Below, in pieces: positions 48,219 through 59,865 of a DNA stretch of 64,000 nucleotides. The notes below the pieces were generated by a model that searched no databases, was not told the origin of the DNA, and saw only the letters and a list, made by a program, of their open reading frames with translations. The stretch is from contig CATNEN010000007.1 of NCBI GenBank assembly GCA_950097015.1, forward strand, positions 434,001-498,000, given 5' to 3'. The translations under genes were made by a program, and so were the position numbers. Source of the stretch: Macrostomum hystrix (Eukaryota; Platyhelminthes; Macrostomidae). Every line of letters begins with the position of its first letter. The first letter of the stretch is position 1.

Positions 48219-51200
48219 TCAGACAGGTGTAGTTTTCGCCCTGCTGTTGCCATGGTAACCGACAATTGTTCCACCAGTGGAATATGCGGCCGCCTGTTGC
48301 AGGTGATAATAGCGCGGTGGGCCGTACCCGGGTTGCAGATTTCGCAGCTGCTGGCCCGTCTGTTGTGCCAGCGGCTGAGGCGGCAGCGAGTTCTGATAGG
48401 CCACTTCCGGTGTAGGCACGAACCGCGGAGGTGACGATGAAGCGTCGGCATCAGAAGATGCAGCCAGCATCAACTCCGGATGTCGATCCGACGACATCAA
48501 ATCGTCTTTATCATCCATGTTGTCCTCGCCTTCCGGTGCGCAGCTCCAGGAGTCGGCAGGCGACTCTTCAGGACAGAAGCGCTGATATGCCTGCTGCTGC
48601 TGATTCTGACCATCAGCTCCTGGAACATGGTGCTGGTACTGTGGCGGCGGCGGCGGAGGGGGTGGCACTCGCTTCAACTGACTACCACCGTGGCCGATCA
48701 ATGACGCGGGCGTTGACGATTGTGGAGGCGCCGGCGGTGGCGGTGAGGGTGGCAGCGGTAGAAGTCGAATGTCAGGGCCAGGACTCGAGCAGCCGCGGTG
48801 CCAATGCTGCTGCTGCTGCTGTTGGACCAGCACAGCTTGAATAGTAGTAGCAGATGTGTGATGCCCACTGGTAGTGTTGTTGCTGTGACTGTTTAGCCTG
48901 ATCCTGTTGCCATTGTTGCCGTGGTTGTTGCCGCTTCCGGAGCTGGTACCGCTGCAGTTTCCACTGAGCTTGGCTCGTCGATTGGCATAGTGTCTCGACC
49001 GAGCGATGTACAGGTAGACGGCAAACACACCTGAGAACTCAGTGAAGACAAAGCCAACTACACACAGGTAGAATGATGACCCGTAGCGGTAGACATATCT
49101 CTGATCGCCTGATATGCTGGCGGAAGAGCTGTCGAAGGCCTCGCTGATGCTGCCAACGTACAGCACAATGCCGATGAGCAGACAGAGACCTGGCACCAGT
49201 CATTGAAGGGTGTTCGGGAGAAATCTTTAAGCACTTTTTTCAGTTGATGGAAGCGCGAGCCAGTGTGGCTCAGTAATTGCAAATTTGAATTTGACGATTC
49301 GATAATTTATTCTGTGAATGAAAAGTTCACTTCTGTTCAGAGAAGGTTTCATTGAATCGTAAATTATTTTCTCGTAGAGTCTCCCGTGGGGAAATGCATA
49401 AAGTGACGGTCTAAAATTAGCTCTCCGAGAGCTAGAGAGAAAGATAATCAATGAGAGGCGCCTTAATTCATGCAATAAACTGCTTTACTGCCTTATAGTA
49501 ACTAATGATCATTTTTTAAACGGTCAACAGACCCACTTATATTTTCCCCATTGTCGAGCGTTCGCACACTCACCGGAGAATACAAACAAAGCCCCGCTGA
49601 CGAAGATGAGCCTTGTGGCCCTCGGGTCGCAGAAGCTGAAGAATGTCACCACGCAGCCGACTAGCAAAAGAGTCAGGCCGGCTGCTGGGAACAGGCTCGC
49701 GATGTGCAGGTCGTCTGGAGGTGGAAGACATTGAAGGATGGGATGTATCAACCAGGGACACTCAGTAGTGATGACACATCGTTTGGTAACACTAGACTCT
49801 CAGCCAGTGAGGTGGCAATTCTGCCCATTTCGCTGACTCCTGAGCACACACGCACGCAGCGTATGCAGGCACACACTCACACAGGTGTGTACATCTGTCC
49901 TGACTTTCTCATCATCAGCAGTGTACACTCTCACTGTGCCTTGGAGGTTGGCCCTCAATCGCGTAAATTGCACGACAAGCCCCCAAATGAATGTGGCCTT
50001 GCCGCGGAATCGAGCTCAGGGGCATTGGTGCGAGAGGCAAGCGCGTTAACCGCTCTTTCACTGACCCCCCCAGTAGTGTTGTACAAAAAAGTCATTCATT
50101 AGCAATGATCAGTTGATTCCTGAGTCCTGCGAAACTCCTGCAATGCATGTTTTCTTGACCCAGCATAGCATGTCCACCCTCGCGACTTCGCTGCCAGCAG
50201 ATCACAGAGAGCCGCGGGCTAAACCACAAGCACTCACGGAATGGCGAACATCCTCCTTCCTTTAGCGAGCGAAAGCCGACTTTTTAATCAGATTTCGTCG
50301 CTGCCCGCGCGGTATCTAATGCTCCTTGCGGGCGGTCAGCGGAGGAAAACTGCAGAACTTTTACGAATTAGTCTCTAACTGCTAGCTGGCGAGTCCAAGA
50401 TCGCACAGATAGCACTGATTGTTCTCTCTCTTTTATCTTGCTTCTTCTCTTCTTCTTGCTTGTCTGTTCTATAAAAATCAATACCCAGTGCTGCATGGTA
50501 TGTTTGTTTTTCTTTAATTTCAAAGCACGGGGCAATGATGATAGGTCGAGTTGTTTGAATACCCTTTGCGGTCGCTCTGCCATTCCCCCACAATCCAATT
50601 CCCCTGGCGTCGACCTCGTTAAAGATTTTTCGGTTTTTTTTCCAAGTAGAAGTTAAGGCTGAGCCCGGGTGTCATTTGAATATCACTGCGCGTGGAGGCG
50701 TGGATAAGGAATGAGACTATGAGCCGTGTGTCTTGGGACCTCTGCAGAATTTGCATAAGGCCGTGGCTTCACTCCGAGAAGCGGCATTTTCTCTCTTGCC
50801 TTCTCTCTCTAAATTTCTGCCATCTGCGGCCACACTGGTGCAGACGATTTAAAATTCATCAATTTTTTGAGACGCGAATGAAATATTCTGATCGGTACCC
50901 TGTCCCAATTGGGCCAGATGTGCAGCAGCAGCAGCAGCAGCAGCATCTAAAGGCTTCAGTCCATGGACCCAGTCCTCAATTACCTCAGCTAATGCTGATG
51001 CAGCTGGGTGAACTGAAGCAATGCTGAGTTAAGTGTCTCGCTATCGGACTCAAAATGTTCCAGTGAAGTTTCGAAAGAAATAAACTAAGTGTGTTGTACT
51101 TTTATATGTGTTGTACTTTCATTATATAGAAACTAGTATTTGACCGTTGCAGCTAAATATCCCATAGACAATTCGTTCTACCTGTTTGTTTGCGAGGACC

Positions 51201-54200
51201 GCGTTAAGAGTGTTTGCGGCTCTAGCTTTCGTGCTAACCCCGGGCTTTGCTATCTACACAAATACATTAGACCACAAGCTATCGCGGCAATACGCAACGA
51301 TGGCAAGCGCAGTCAAATTCAGCGACATAATCAAGCAGTACGACGGTGAAGAGGATTTTTCGCGCTGGGCACAGAAGCTCGAACTCGTTGCCAAGCTCCA
51401 AAAAGTGAATGACCTGGCTGCTTTCATCCCACTATTTCTATCGGGAGGTGCGTTCGCCGTGTACCAGGCACTAAACGAGGAAAGCAAGTCGGACTACAAA
51501 ACTCTGAAAGCGGCTCTTACCTCAGCGTTCTGCCCAAACAAGTACAAAGCATACGACGAGTTCGTGTCACGCAGGCTCGGCCCCGGGGAGTCCGTGGACG
51601 TTTTTCTCGCGGATCTCACGAGGCTTGCACGCCTAGTGGACGAGATCCCCGGGGAAGAATGGATCAAATGCGCATTCGTCCGCGGGCTTCCAGCAACCGT
51701 CAGTCTGCAGCTGATCGCTTCCTGCTCTCTAAAAGAGCTCGAACTCCATGAACTAGCGGAGAAAGCTAGAAACTTAACGATCAGTCGCGAGTCCTGCTGT
51801 GTTGTCTCGAGCGCAGGAAATGCGCGAAGCGCTGGAAAGTTCGCCCCACGCAACAAAGTGATGTCGTGCTACTCGTGCGGCAAGGAGGGCCATGTGAGCA
51901 AAGAGTGCATGGAACGCAACCGAGCGAATCAAGGTTGTTTTGTTTGTGGAAAAGCGGGACATGTGGCTGCTCGATGCCCGCAGCGCGCCGATTTTCAAAA
52001 AAACGAGTGATGGAAGCGCGGAATGTTTGCGCCAACGGGCTTCCTTGTGCACCGGCGCACCTACCATCGTTAAGTGTTCATGTTAATAGTTTGGTCGTTA
52101 CTGCTTTAGTAGATACTGGTTGTTCGCGGTCCATCGTTTCTTCACGAGTTACTGGAGTTAAAAAACGTCCCGTTCACGAGAGGGTCACGATGATGAATGG
52201 TGACTCAGCAGAATGTGAATGGGAGGCTGACGTTGCTTTGTCTGTTCGAGGCCACCAATTACCAGTGCTGCGATGTATCGTTATGGACATCCTTCCTGGG
52301 TTCGATTTGCTGCTTGGGATGGATGCTATCAGCCGATTGGGCGGTGTCTCTGTGAAGCGAGATTGCCGCAGTGTCCGCTTCGGTATTGAAGAGCAGTCAT
52401 TAGCGCTGGAGACTGCTGCGGTAGCCAAGGCTTTCTCAAAACCAAAGGCGGAGTCACCTGTGAGCTGTCCGGCAGGAGAGGTCGAGTCACCTGTGAGCTG
52501 TCCGGCAGGAGAGGTCGAGTCACCTGTGAGCTGTCCGGCAGGAGAGGTCGAGTCACCTGTGAGCTGTCCGGCAGGAGAGGTCGAGTCACCTGTGAGCTGT
52601 CCGGCAGAAGAGGTCGAGTCACCTGTGAGCTGTCCGACAGGAGAGGTCGAGTCACCTGTGAGCTGTCCGGCAGGAGAGGTCGAGTCACCTGTGAGCTGTC
52701 CGGCAGGAGAGGTCGAGTCACCTGTGAGCTGTCCGGCAAGAGGAGCGAGGCTTGCGAAAAATACTTTAACCGAGGCGTGCCTGGTGCTTGAGGAAAAAGA
52801 CTTCTCTGCTAAGTTTATCGATGGAGAGTGGACAGTGGCATGGAAGTGGCTGGATGAGGCCCCACTACTGTCAAATACGATAGCTCAATACCGAGTCCCA
52901 CCAGAGGCGGTAGGCGAGTATGAGTCAGAGATAAAAGACTGGATTCAGCGAGGTTGGCTGCTACCGTTCGAAGGTGACAGTGACTGCGTCATCCCTCTGA
53001 TGGCAGTGGTGCAGACCAACAAAGCAAAGGTGCGGCCTGTACTCGACTATCGCGAGTTGAACCAGTACGTGTCAAGCCACACCGCCGAAAGCGTCGTGTG
53101 CGGCGCCAAGCTCCGGGCCTGGCGGCGGCTCGGTGAGAATGCGAGTATCATCGACCTGCGGAAGGCCTACCTACAACTGCGATTGGACCCCAGTCTCTGG
53201 CGCTACCAAGTAGTGAGGTTCAAAGGCCGCCGTTACTGTCTCACCCGGTTAGGATTCGGACTCAACGTGGCGCCAAAAATTATGACGGCGGTTGTGAACA
53301 AAGTCCTGTCGATGGAAGACGACGTGCGTGAGGCCACGGACTCTTACATTGACGACATTATTGTGAACAATAGCAAGATTCCGAATGAACGCGTAACTGG
53401 GTTGCTTGCCCGGTTCGGGCTAGAAGCCAAGCCTCCTGAGAGCCTCATTGGGGGCCGCGTGCTCGGCCTCCGCGTCTACCGTCGAGAGGATGGGGTCATT
53501 TGCTGGAAACGAGACAATGTCCTCTCTCAGTTGAAAGGTCCAGCAACACGACGGCAACTATTCTCCTGGTGCGGCCAGCTAGTAGGCCATTTCCCCGTCG
53601 CCGCATGGCTGCGTGTCGCATGCAGCTACTTGAAGCGGGTCACCAGCACAATCGCGTGGGACGCTATCGTCAGCGAGTCTGCCATGCGGATCGCCCAAGA
53701 AATCAGCGAAATGGTCCAGGAACGAGATCCTGTCGCTGGGGTGTGGACCGTTGACGAGACTTCGCGCTGTCGCGTCTGGTGCGACGCCAGCAGCATCGCC
53801 ATTGGAGCCGTCATCGAAATTGGTGGCGTAATCGTGGAGGACGCCTCGTGGTTGCGAAAACAAGACGACGCTGCGCACATCAATCTTGCCGAACTTGAGG
53901 CGGTCCTCAAGGGTATCAACCTTGCCCTCGCTTGGGGTACGAGGAAAGTTGAAGTGTTGACTGATTCTGCAACCGTGCACGGCTGGCTCCAGTCTTTGAT
54001 TGTCGGCGATAAGCCCGTGCGAGTCAAAGGTCTCGGTGAAGCTCTGGTTCGGAAACGGCTATCATTAATCCGAGACACGGCGTCGGAGTGCGAGCTCGAG
54101 CTACTGACATCGCTGGTGCCATCTTCAGCAAACAAGGCAGACGCACTGACGCGAGTACCGCAACAGTGGCTGCGCCAGCGGCCCTTCTGTGCAGTGGCGC

Positions 54201-57200
54201 TGCGCCCCGTTGACATGGATCTCCGTGCGTGCCACGAGAAGCACCACTTCGGGGTGGACAGGACGCTCTACCTGGCCAAACTGTGCTTCCCTGAACGTGA
54301 GGTACTGTGTGAAGAGGTTGAGCGCATCGTTGCAAACTGCATCCGATGCAAGTCCGTAGACCCTGCGCCGATGGTTTGGGACCATGGCAGACTCGAGGTG
54401 GATGCAAACTGGTGGCGCTTGGCCTGCGACGTGACCCACTTTAAGGACGACCGCTATCTGTCCATTGTTGACTGCGGGCCGAGCAGATTCTCGCTGTGGC
54501 GAAAACTCACCGACGAGCGGACAGCGTCAATTACCGGGATACTCGTGCAGGTGTTCCGAGAGCGGGGCCCTCCCTGGCAGCTGCTTCTCGACAATTCACC
54601 GACCTTCCGCTCCGCTGAGGTCCGTGCGTTTTGTGAGGCTTGGGGAGTGCAGCTCCTCTTCCGTTGCGCTCACCGGCCGTCAGGCAACGGAATAGTCGAG
54701 CGCAATCATCGGACGATTAAGCGGATGGCAGCCAGAACCGGAAAGGACGTACTGGAAATGGTGTTCTGGTACAACATGGCTCCAAAGGATGGCACTCGCA
54801 AGGACAGCGTGCCCAGCAGAATGGTCAGCACCTATGACTGGAAGCCGCCAACTGTGTCTCTCCCTGAGGCCTTGGAGACCTTGGAGGCAAACCCACGCCC
54901 CACGCCCACCCTGCCAGTGGGAACAGAAGTGTTTGTTAAACCGCCGGCCGTCAGATGCACCGACGAGTGGCCTAGGGGACGCGTGACGGGCCAGGGACAA
55001 GGGTCTACGGTGGAGGTCGATGGCCTTCCCCGTCACGTAGCTGACGTCCGCCCGGCACCAGACACGCAACCGCAGCCTCCTGGGGTGGAGCGAGCTGTCG
55101 AGCGGGATGCCGAACCACGACGGTCTAATAGGGTGAAGTCGGCGCCGGTCCGTTACGAACCTTGATCTCTTGTGATCCGGAGATCAGGGGGTGATGTGTT
55201 GTACTTTTATATGTGTTGTACTTTCATTATATAGAAACTAGTATTTGACCGTTGCAGCTAAATATCCCATAGACAATTCGTTCTACCTGTTTGTTTGCGA
55301 GGACCGCGTTAAGAGTGTTTGCGGCTCTAGCTTTCGTGCTAACCCCGGGCTTTGCTATCTACACAAATACATTAGACCACACTAAGCCAAACTCACGAAT
55401 GTCTGTCGCTTTCATTTCGCCAGATTTCTTCGTCTGAAAGGCCACCACAGACATGAAGTGGGACCGGTTGTGGTAGCTGCAGTTGCTGCCGAAACCAGAC
55501 GGATCGTCAACTGGAGTGAAGTGAGGTGGGTGCTATTTTATCATGAGGTTCTTTGCCCGCTGTTAACGCCAGATGTTGCTTAATTAGATGAAAAATTTAG
55601 TAACGGTAAAGTGACCACCCCTGCATGCGAATCCACACGTAATTCTGCAGAACTGTGGGATATGAGTCTAATATACCCCATATATCTTAAGTCCTCACAA
55701 AGTTTGTGAAAGCCCCCCATGCAAACGAGGTGCCAAGTCCATCCGCATAAGCAGTAATCGAATATGTCGGAGCAAAAAATAGGCCTACATCAGCAACTCA
55801 ATACCGCCGAGATTTCCCCCGGAGGCTGGATGCGGAAGCCCTAGGACTCAAGTAACATTTCTTGGCCAGCCTTTCCTTGGAGCCCGTCAGCGGCGCGACA
55901 TCAGCGAATCCCATCTCCCGCTTCCATCTCGTCGAACTGTTTCTCACTGCGGGTGTCACAGTTTGGGAAGCCATGAAAATGACTCACAAGCCCCCCGGAC
56001 TCTAAGGCTCAACTTCCTCTCGCGATCGACACAGGAAGCGACGCGATATCATCATGGATCCACTGCGAACTCGGCTTCCTTCCCAGTCTGGGATAATCTT
56101 CCCTGCCCGAGCTGGGACAGGCTGGCCTTCTCTTTCTTCACTTCGATCCCCACGAGAATGAGGGGAAGGGAATCAGGTCTGTCAGGAGCAAGGGGGCAGC
56201 GCGAGTGCAGTATAGAGGCAACTTTTCTCCTAATACTAAAATCCACGAACTCCCAGCTGGGAAAATGGTTGCTTTTATGGACTGCGGCACAACTCTATGA
56301 TTGTGAGCCTGCTCTGAGACCCACCGGCTCTTAGATGATGTGCTGCGCTGAGTAGCTCAGATTGGGGAATAGCTCAGAGTGGGGAATAGCTCATAGTGAG
56401 GAATAGCTCAGAGTGGGAATAGCTCAGAGTGGGGAATAGCTCAGAGTGAGGAATAACTCAGAGTGGGAATAGCTCAGAGTGGGGAATAGCTCAGAGTGGG
56501 AATAGCTCAGAGTTGGGAATAGCTCAGAGTGGGGAATAGCTCAGAGTGGGGAATAGCTCAGAATGGGGAATAGCTCAGAGTGGGGAGTAGCTCAGAGTGG
56601 GGAATAGCTCGGAGTGGGGAATAGCTCAGAGTGGGAAATAGCCCGGAGTGGAGCATAATAATTTTTGCTCGAGGGCTGGGGGCACTTGGCACATTATTCG
56701 AAGACAATAGAGGAAATAGAGAGGTGAGAGACAATTTTACCAGTTTCGCTGACTCCTGAGCACACACACACACACAGGTGTGTACATCTGCCCTGACTTT
56801 CTCGTCGTCAGGCAGTGTACACTCTCACTGTGCCTTGGAGGTTGGCCCTCGAAGGCGTAAATTGCAAGACAAACCCCCAAGCCTTCTATCCGTGGCTGCA
56901 CCCCAAATGAATGTGGCCTCGCCGTGGAATCGAGCTCACGGACCAGGCGAGCCAGGACTGGCACTCACTGACATCCGGAGTCCACATGAAGATGGTCTGC
57001 CGTTTCAATCGCGGAATGGACCTGGCCTGGTAGCATTTGCGCCACAGTCCGGAGTGCAGCGTGATGATGTCCGTGCTATTGCTCCGGTTCTCCCTCTCGT
57101 AGGTGAACAACCAAAAGTCCGTGGCCACTGACACTGACAGAATGACGAATGCGCTGCAGGCATTGGCGCAGGTCAGCCCGATGAGAGCCTTCTTCTTGCC

Positions 57201-57272
57201 GCAGCGGTTGCCAACACCGACGCCGCCACCGACGCTTTTCAATCGATTCGACAACTGACTGGCGGCTCCCAT
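48219..57272 (-). CDS. CACNG: TARP / voltage-gated calcium channel gamma-like subunit (stargazin type)
   Basis: Three exons: 57272-56969, 49714-49574, 49189-48219, phases consistent; 471 aa. Four membrane segments: NACSAFVILSVSVATDFWLF; HIASLFPAAGLTLLLVGCVV; LIFVSGALFVFSGLCLLIGI; and one in SFYLCVVGFVFTEFSGVFAV. The first extracellular loop has NRS N-glycosylation and the family signature HSGLWRKC. The cytoplasmic tail (~260 aa) is Pro/Gln/Ser-rich and ends KTTPV, the class I PDZ ligand also found at the end of vertebrate type I TARPs. Family role: AMPA-receptor auxiliary subunit that controls traffic and gating and anchors to PSD-95-type scaffolds; alternatively a calcium-channel gamma. An acceptor-like ctcacag abuts the ATG, so a 5' non-coding exon or spliced leader is likely. 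Intron 1 (7.2 kb) holds an antisense LTR retrotransposon and two SINEs. Confidence 0.93.
49793..50075 (-). mobile_element. tRNA-derived SINE, family A copy 6
   Basis: Minus strand, in TARP intron 1 about 80 bases upstream of exon 2. It has the atgggcagaattgccacctc-like end at low coordinates, the cacacgcacgc GT-rich tract, and the tRNA-like head near 50040-50070 (gaaagagcggttaacgcgc on the minus strand). Confidence 0.82.
51090..51276 (+). repeat. 5' LTR
   Basis: 187 bp beginning TGTGTTGTACttttatatgt and ending ttagACCACA. It contains a short internal duplication of tgtgttgtactttyat. The sequence right after it (agctatcgcggcaatacgca) does not show an obvious TGG-type tRNA 3'-end primer site. 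Confidence 0.93.
51300..52010 (+). CDS. gag: Retrotransposon Gag with two CCHC zinc knuckles
   Basis: 236 aa from the ATG at 51300, the first good ATG after the LTR; the longer open frame begins inside the LTR. The N-terminal helical part (FSRWAQKLELVAKL, ALNEESKSDYKTLKAALTSA) is capsid-like. Near the C-terminus lie two nucleic-acid-binding knuckles, CYSCGKEGHVSKEC and CFVCGKAGHVAARC. The stop at 52008-52010 lies two codons after a frameshift heptamer. Confidence 0.93.
   Translation: MASAVKFSDIIKQYDGEEDFSRWAQKLELVAKLQKVNDLAAFIPLFLSGGAFAVYQALNEESKSDYKTLKAALTSAFCPNKYKAYDEFVSRRLGPGESVDVFLADLTRLARLVDEIPGEEWIKCAFVRGLPATVSLQLIASCSLKELELHELAEKARNLTISRESCCVVSSAGNARSAGKFAPRNKVMSCYSCGKEGHVSKECMERNRANQGCFVCGKAGHVAARCPQRADFQKNE
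51996..55165 (+). CDS. pol: Retrotransposon Pol: protease, RT, RNase H, integrase
   Basis: Read by -1 frameshift from Gag; the open frame extends back to 51866. Domains in order: aspartic protease (ALVDTGCSRSIVS near 52100); a spacer of about nine 11-residue repeats (52450-52740); RT with RPVLDYRELN, the ASIIDLRKAYLQLRLDP block and catalytic YIDD (about 53345); RNase H beginning VWCDASSIAIGAVIE with LTDSATVHGWL; integrase with an HHCC zinc finger (HEKHH ... CIRC) and D,D,E residues at about 54429 (CDVTHF), 54588 (LDNSP) and 54697 (VERNHR). The C-terminal tail is Pro/Arg-rich. No stop or frameshift interrupts it. Clade within Ty3/Gypsy not assigned. Confidence 0.93.
51998..52004 (+). promoter_or_regulatory. 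Programmed -1 frameshift heptamer
   Basis: A AAA AAC in the Gag frame (codons caa aaa aac gag tga). Pol is open in exactly the -1 frame through this point. It is of the canonical X XXY YYZ type. A downstream stimulatory structure was not folded. Confidence 0.75.
52450..52740 (+). repeat. 33-bp coding repeat inside Pol
   Basis: About nine copies of tcacctgtgagctgtccggc + aggagaggtcgag, encoding SPVSCPAGEVE. Units are almost identical and keep frame; it lies between the protease and RT. Confidence 0.93.
55195..55381 (+). repeat. 3' LTR
   Basis: 187 bp, apparently identical to the 5' LTR. The purine stretch gagatcagggggtga just before it is the likely polypurine tract. Confidence 0.93.
56355..56655. 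repeat. 17-bp minisatellite in TARP intron 1
   Basis: About 17 copies of agctcagagtggggaat with single-base length and sequence variants. Confidence 0.92.
56735..56948 (-). mobile_element. tRNA-derived SINE, family A copy 7 (head truncated)
   Basis: Minus strand. The body runs from the cacacacacaggtgtgtaca tract through ccttggaggttggccctcga to gaatcgagctcacgg. It ends about 20 bases from the 5' splice site of TARP exon 1 (56969/56968). Confidence 0.82.
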
Positions 57273-58649
57273 CTGTGAGAAGCAGCTGACCTCAATGGAA
57301 CGGCTGTATGGTGGATGAGGGGGGATGAGGTGCAGAAATGTAGGATAACGAAGTAAATAAGATGGCTGCGCGCTCTCAGCAACTCCCTTATCTTGCTCTG
57401 TCTCTTGAGAAAAGCGGAGAAGTGACCAGCCGCAGCTTCTCCCCCTGCCCCGGACTGTCCATCCAGGACTGTCCTCGATTTGCTGGGCTCGAGTCCTCAA
57501 ACAGCTCTCTCACTCGCTGCCTGTCTGTCTTTCTCTCTCTCTTTTTCCTTAAACTGCATTAGAGATTCGGGCAGGCGATTTTTCCGGACCAGCCCGCCGG
57601 GTCTCGGCTGCTCGAGTGAATGGGCGAGTGGGCAGTTGAGGTGGGTGCTCCGGGGAAGGGGAACTGGGATCTGATGCTCCGGGTTGGGTTCGGGGATTCA
57701 TTGAAAGGCCCGCGGCGGCCAAGCTATCGCAGTGCCGAGGGACTTCAGAGGCAGGCCAGACATTCTCCCAAAAGCGGGAATTCTTTGAGACTTCAGCGAG
57801 ACAGCGGTGGATGAGAGCGCGACAAAGGTTCAGGGGATTAGATGAGGCAAATGAGAGACTGGAACATCAACTGGAGATTGGGGTGAGATGGAAAGGATGA
57901 GATTCTGAGAAGATAAGAGTAAGAGAGCTGAGCACGGAGACATATGCTCGAGATAGCAGGCCAGGTGGAAGCCGATGCAATTTTATTTAGCAAGGACTGC
58001 AATATAAGCAATCCGAAAGCGATTTCTCAGGGCTGCTCAGACCAGACGAATGTGGGTGAGACTGCAGAGCAGCGTTAAGAAAGTATCTCGAGGGCTTATT
58101 TGGGATTTCGGGACTTTCCACCCGCACAAGATATCGCCTTAAGAATCTGGGGTGTTATTAGTTATAGGGCTGGCTCTCCAGCAGTGGAATAATCCAATGG
58201 CTTGAGCACACAGGCCAGCCTGGTCATAGCTGAGTCACTTATTCATTCGGCGCAGCAGCCAGCTCTGTGAGAAATGCCACCGAGGATATCAGCTGCGAGC
58301 CGTCTGTTCTGAGAATAAAAGTACATTAGATATATCTCTTTTCTCAGTCGAGAGTGGCTGCTGTTGTACTTTTAGTGGCATTGAGGCTAAAGTTTTTTTG
58401 CACTAGAAGTTTGAGATGAATGAGATTAACGAGCGCGCTGTGTTAAGCAGATGAGTGGGAAGAGCTTTTTTGTATATTCGAGAAACTTGTGTATTTTTTA
58501 CTTATTGTCTACTTTGAGTAGACAGTAGTGAGTATTAAATAGAGAGAATATATAAAAGGTAAGAGTGGCGAGTTATTTAGGAAAATTATAAAATCATGCA
58601 TATTTGAAGGAGAAAACAATTCAGGGGTAAGAGAGTACAGACTAAAGCG

Positions 58650-59865
58650 AGAGAGCAAAAAAAAAGAACAGGAGAGAGAGAACAGGTAAGAGAGAACATG
58701 TGAGAGAGAACTGGTTAGAGAAGAGAGAACGGGTGAGAGAGAGAACAGGTGAGAGAGAACTGGTTAGAGAGAACGGGTGAGAGAGAACAGGTGAGAGAGC
58801 TGGTTAGAGAGAACAGGTGAGAGAGAACAGGTGAGAGAGCTGGTTAGAGAGAACAGGTGAGAGAGAACAGGTGAGAGAGAACAGGTGAGAGAGAGAACAG
58901 GTGAGAGAGAGAACTGGTTAGAGAGAACGGGTGAGAGAGAACAGGTGAGAGAGAGAACAGGTGAGAGAGAGAACTGGTTAGAGAGAACGGGTGAGAGAGA
59001 ACAGGTGAGAGAGAACAGGTGAGAGAGAACAGGTGAGAGAGAACAGGTGAGAGAGAACTGGTTAGAGAGAACAGGTGAGAGAGAACAGGTGAGAGAGCTG
59101 GTTAGAGAGAACAGGTGAGAGAGAACAGGTGAGAGAGAACAGGTGAGAGAGAGAACAGGTGAGAGAGAGAACTGGTTAGAGAGAACGGGTGAGAGAGAAC
59201 AGGTGAGAGAGAGAACAGGTGAGAGAGAGAACTGGTTAGAGAGAACGGGTGAGAGAGAACAGGTGAGAGAGAACAGGTGAGAGAGAACAGGTGAGAGAGA
59301 ACAGGTGAGAGAGAACTGGTTAGAGAGAACGGGTGAGAGAGAACACGTGAGAGAGAACAGGTGAGAGAGAACAGGTGAGAGAGAGCAGCTGAGAGAAATA
59401 GTTAGAGAGAACAGGTGAGAGAGAACAGGTGAGAGAGAACGGGTGAGAGAACTAGTTAGAGAGAACAGGTGAGAGAGAACAGGTGAGAGAGCTGGTTAGA
59501 GAGAACAGGTGAGAGAGAACGGGTGAGAGAGAACAGGTGAGAGAGAACTAGTTAGAGAGAACAGGTGAGAGAGAACAGGTGAGAGAGCTGGTTAGAGAGA
59601 ACAGGTGAGAGAGAACTAGTTAGAGAGAACAGGTGAGAGAGAACTAGTTAGAGAGAACAGGTGAGAGAGAACAGGTGAGAGAGAGCAGCTGAGAGAAATA
59701 GTTAGAGAGAACAGGTGAGAGAGAGCAGCTGAGAGAACTAGTTAGAGAGAACAGGTGAGAGAGAACAGGTGAGAGAGAACAGGTGAGAGAGAACTAGTTA
59801 GAGAGAACAGGTGAGAGAGAACAGGTGAGAGAGAACTAGTTAGAGAGAACAGGTGAGGAAGTCAG
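58650..59865. repeat. Polypurine minisatellite of GAGAGAACAGGTGAGA units
   Basis: About 1.2 kb of 14-18-bp units alternating agagaacaggtgag and agagaactggttag types. Most units contain CAG|GTGAGA, a perfect 5' splice-site consensus on the plus strand. It lies between the divergent TARP and Cys-loop receptor genes. Confidence 0.93.

Larger units (their letters stand above)
51090..55381 (+). mobile_element. Complete LTR retrotransposon (Ty3/Gypsy-like)
   Basis: 4292 bp inside TARP intron 1, antisense to that gene. The two 187-bp LTRs look identical along their length, and the element is flanked by the 5-bp target duplication CTAAG (51085-51089, 55382-55386). Order is gag, protease, RT, RNase H, integrase, the Ty3/Gypsy order; there is no envelope ORF. 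All reading frames are intact, so the insertion is recent and possibly active. Confidence 0.95.
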
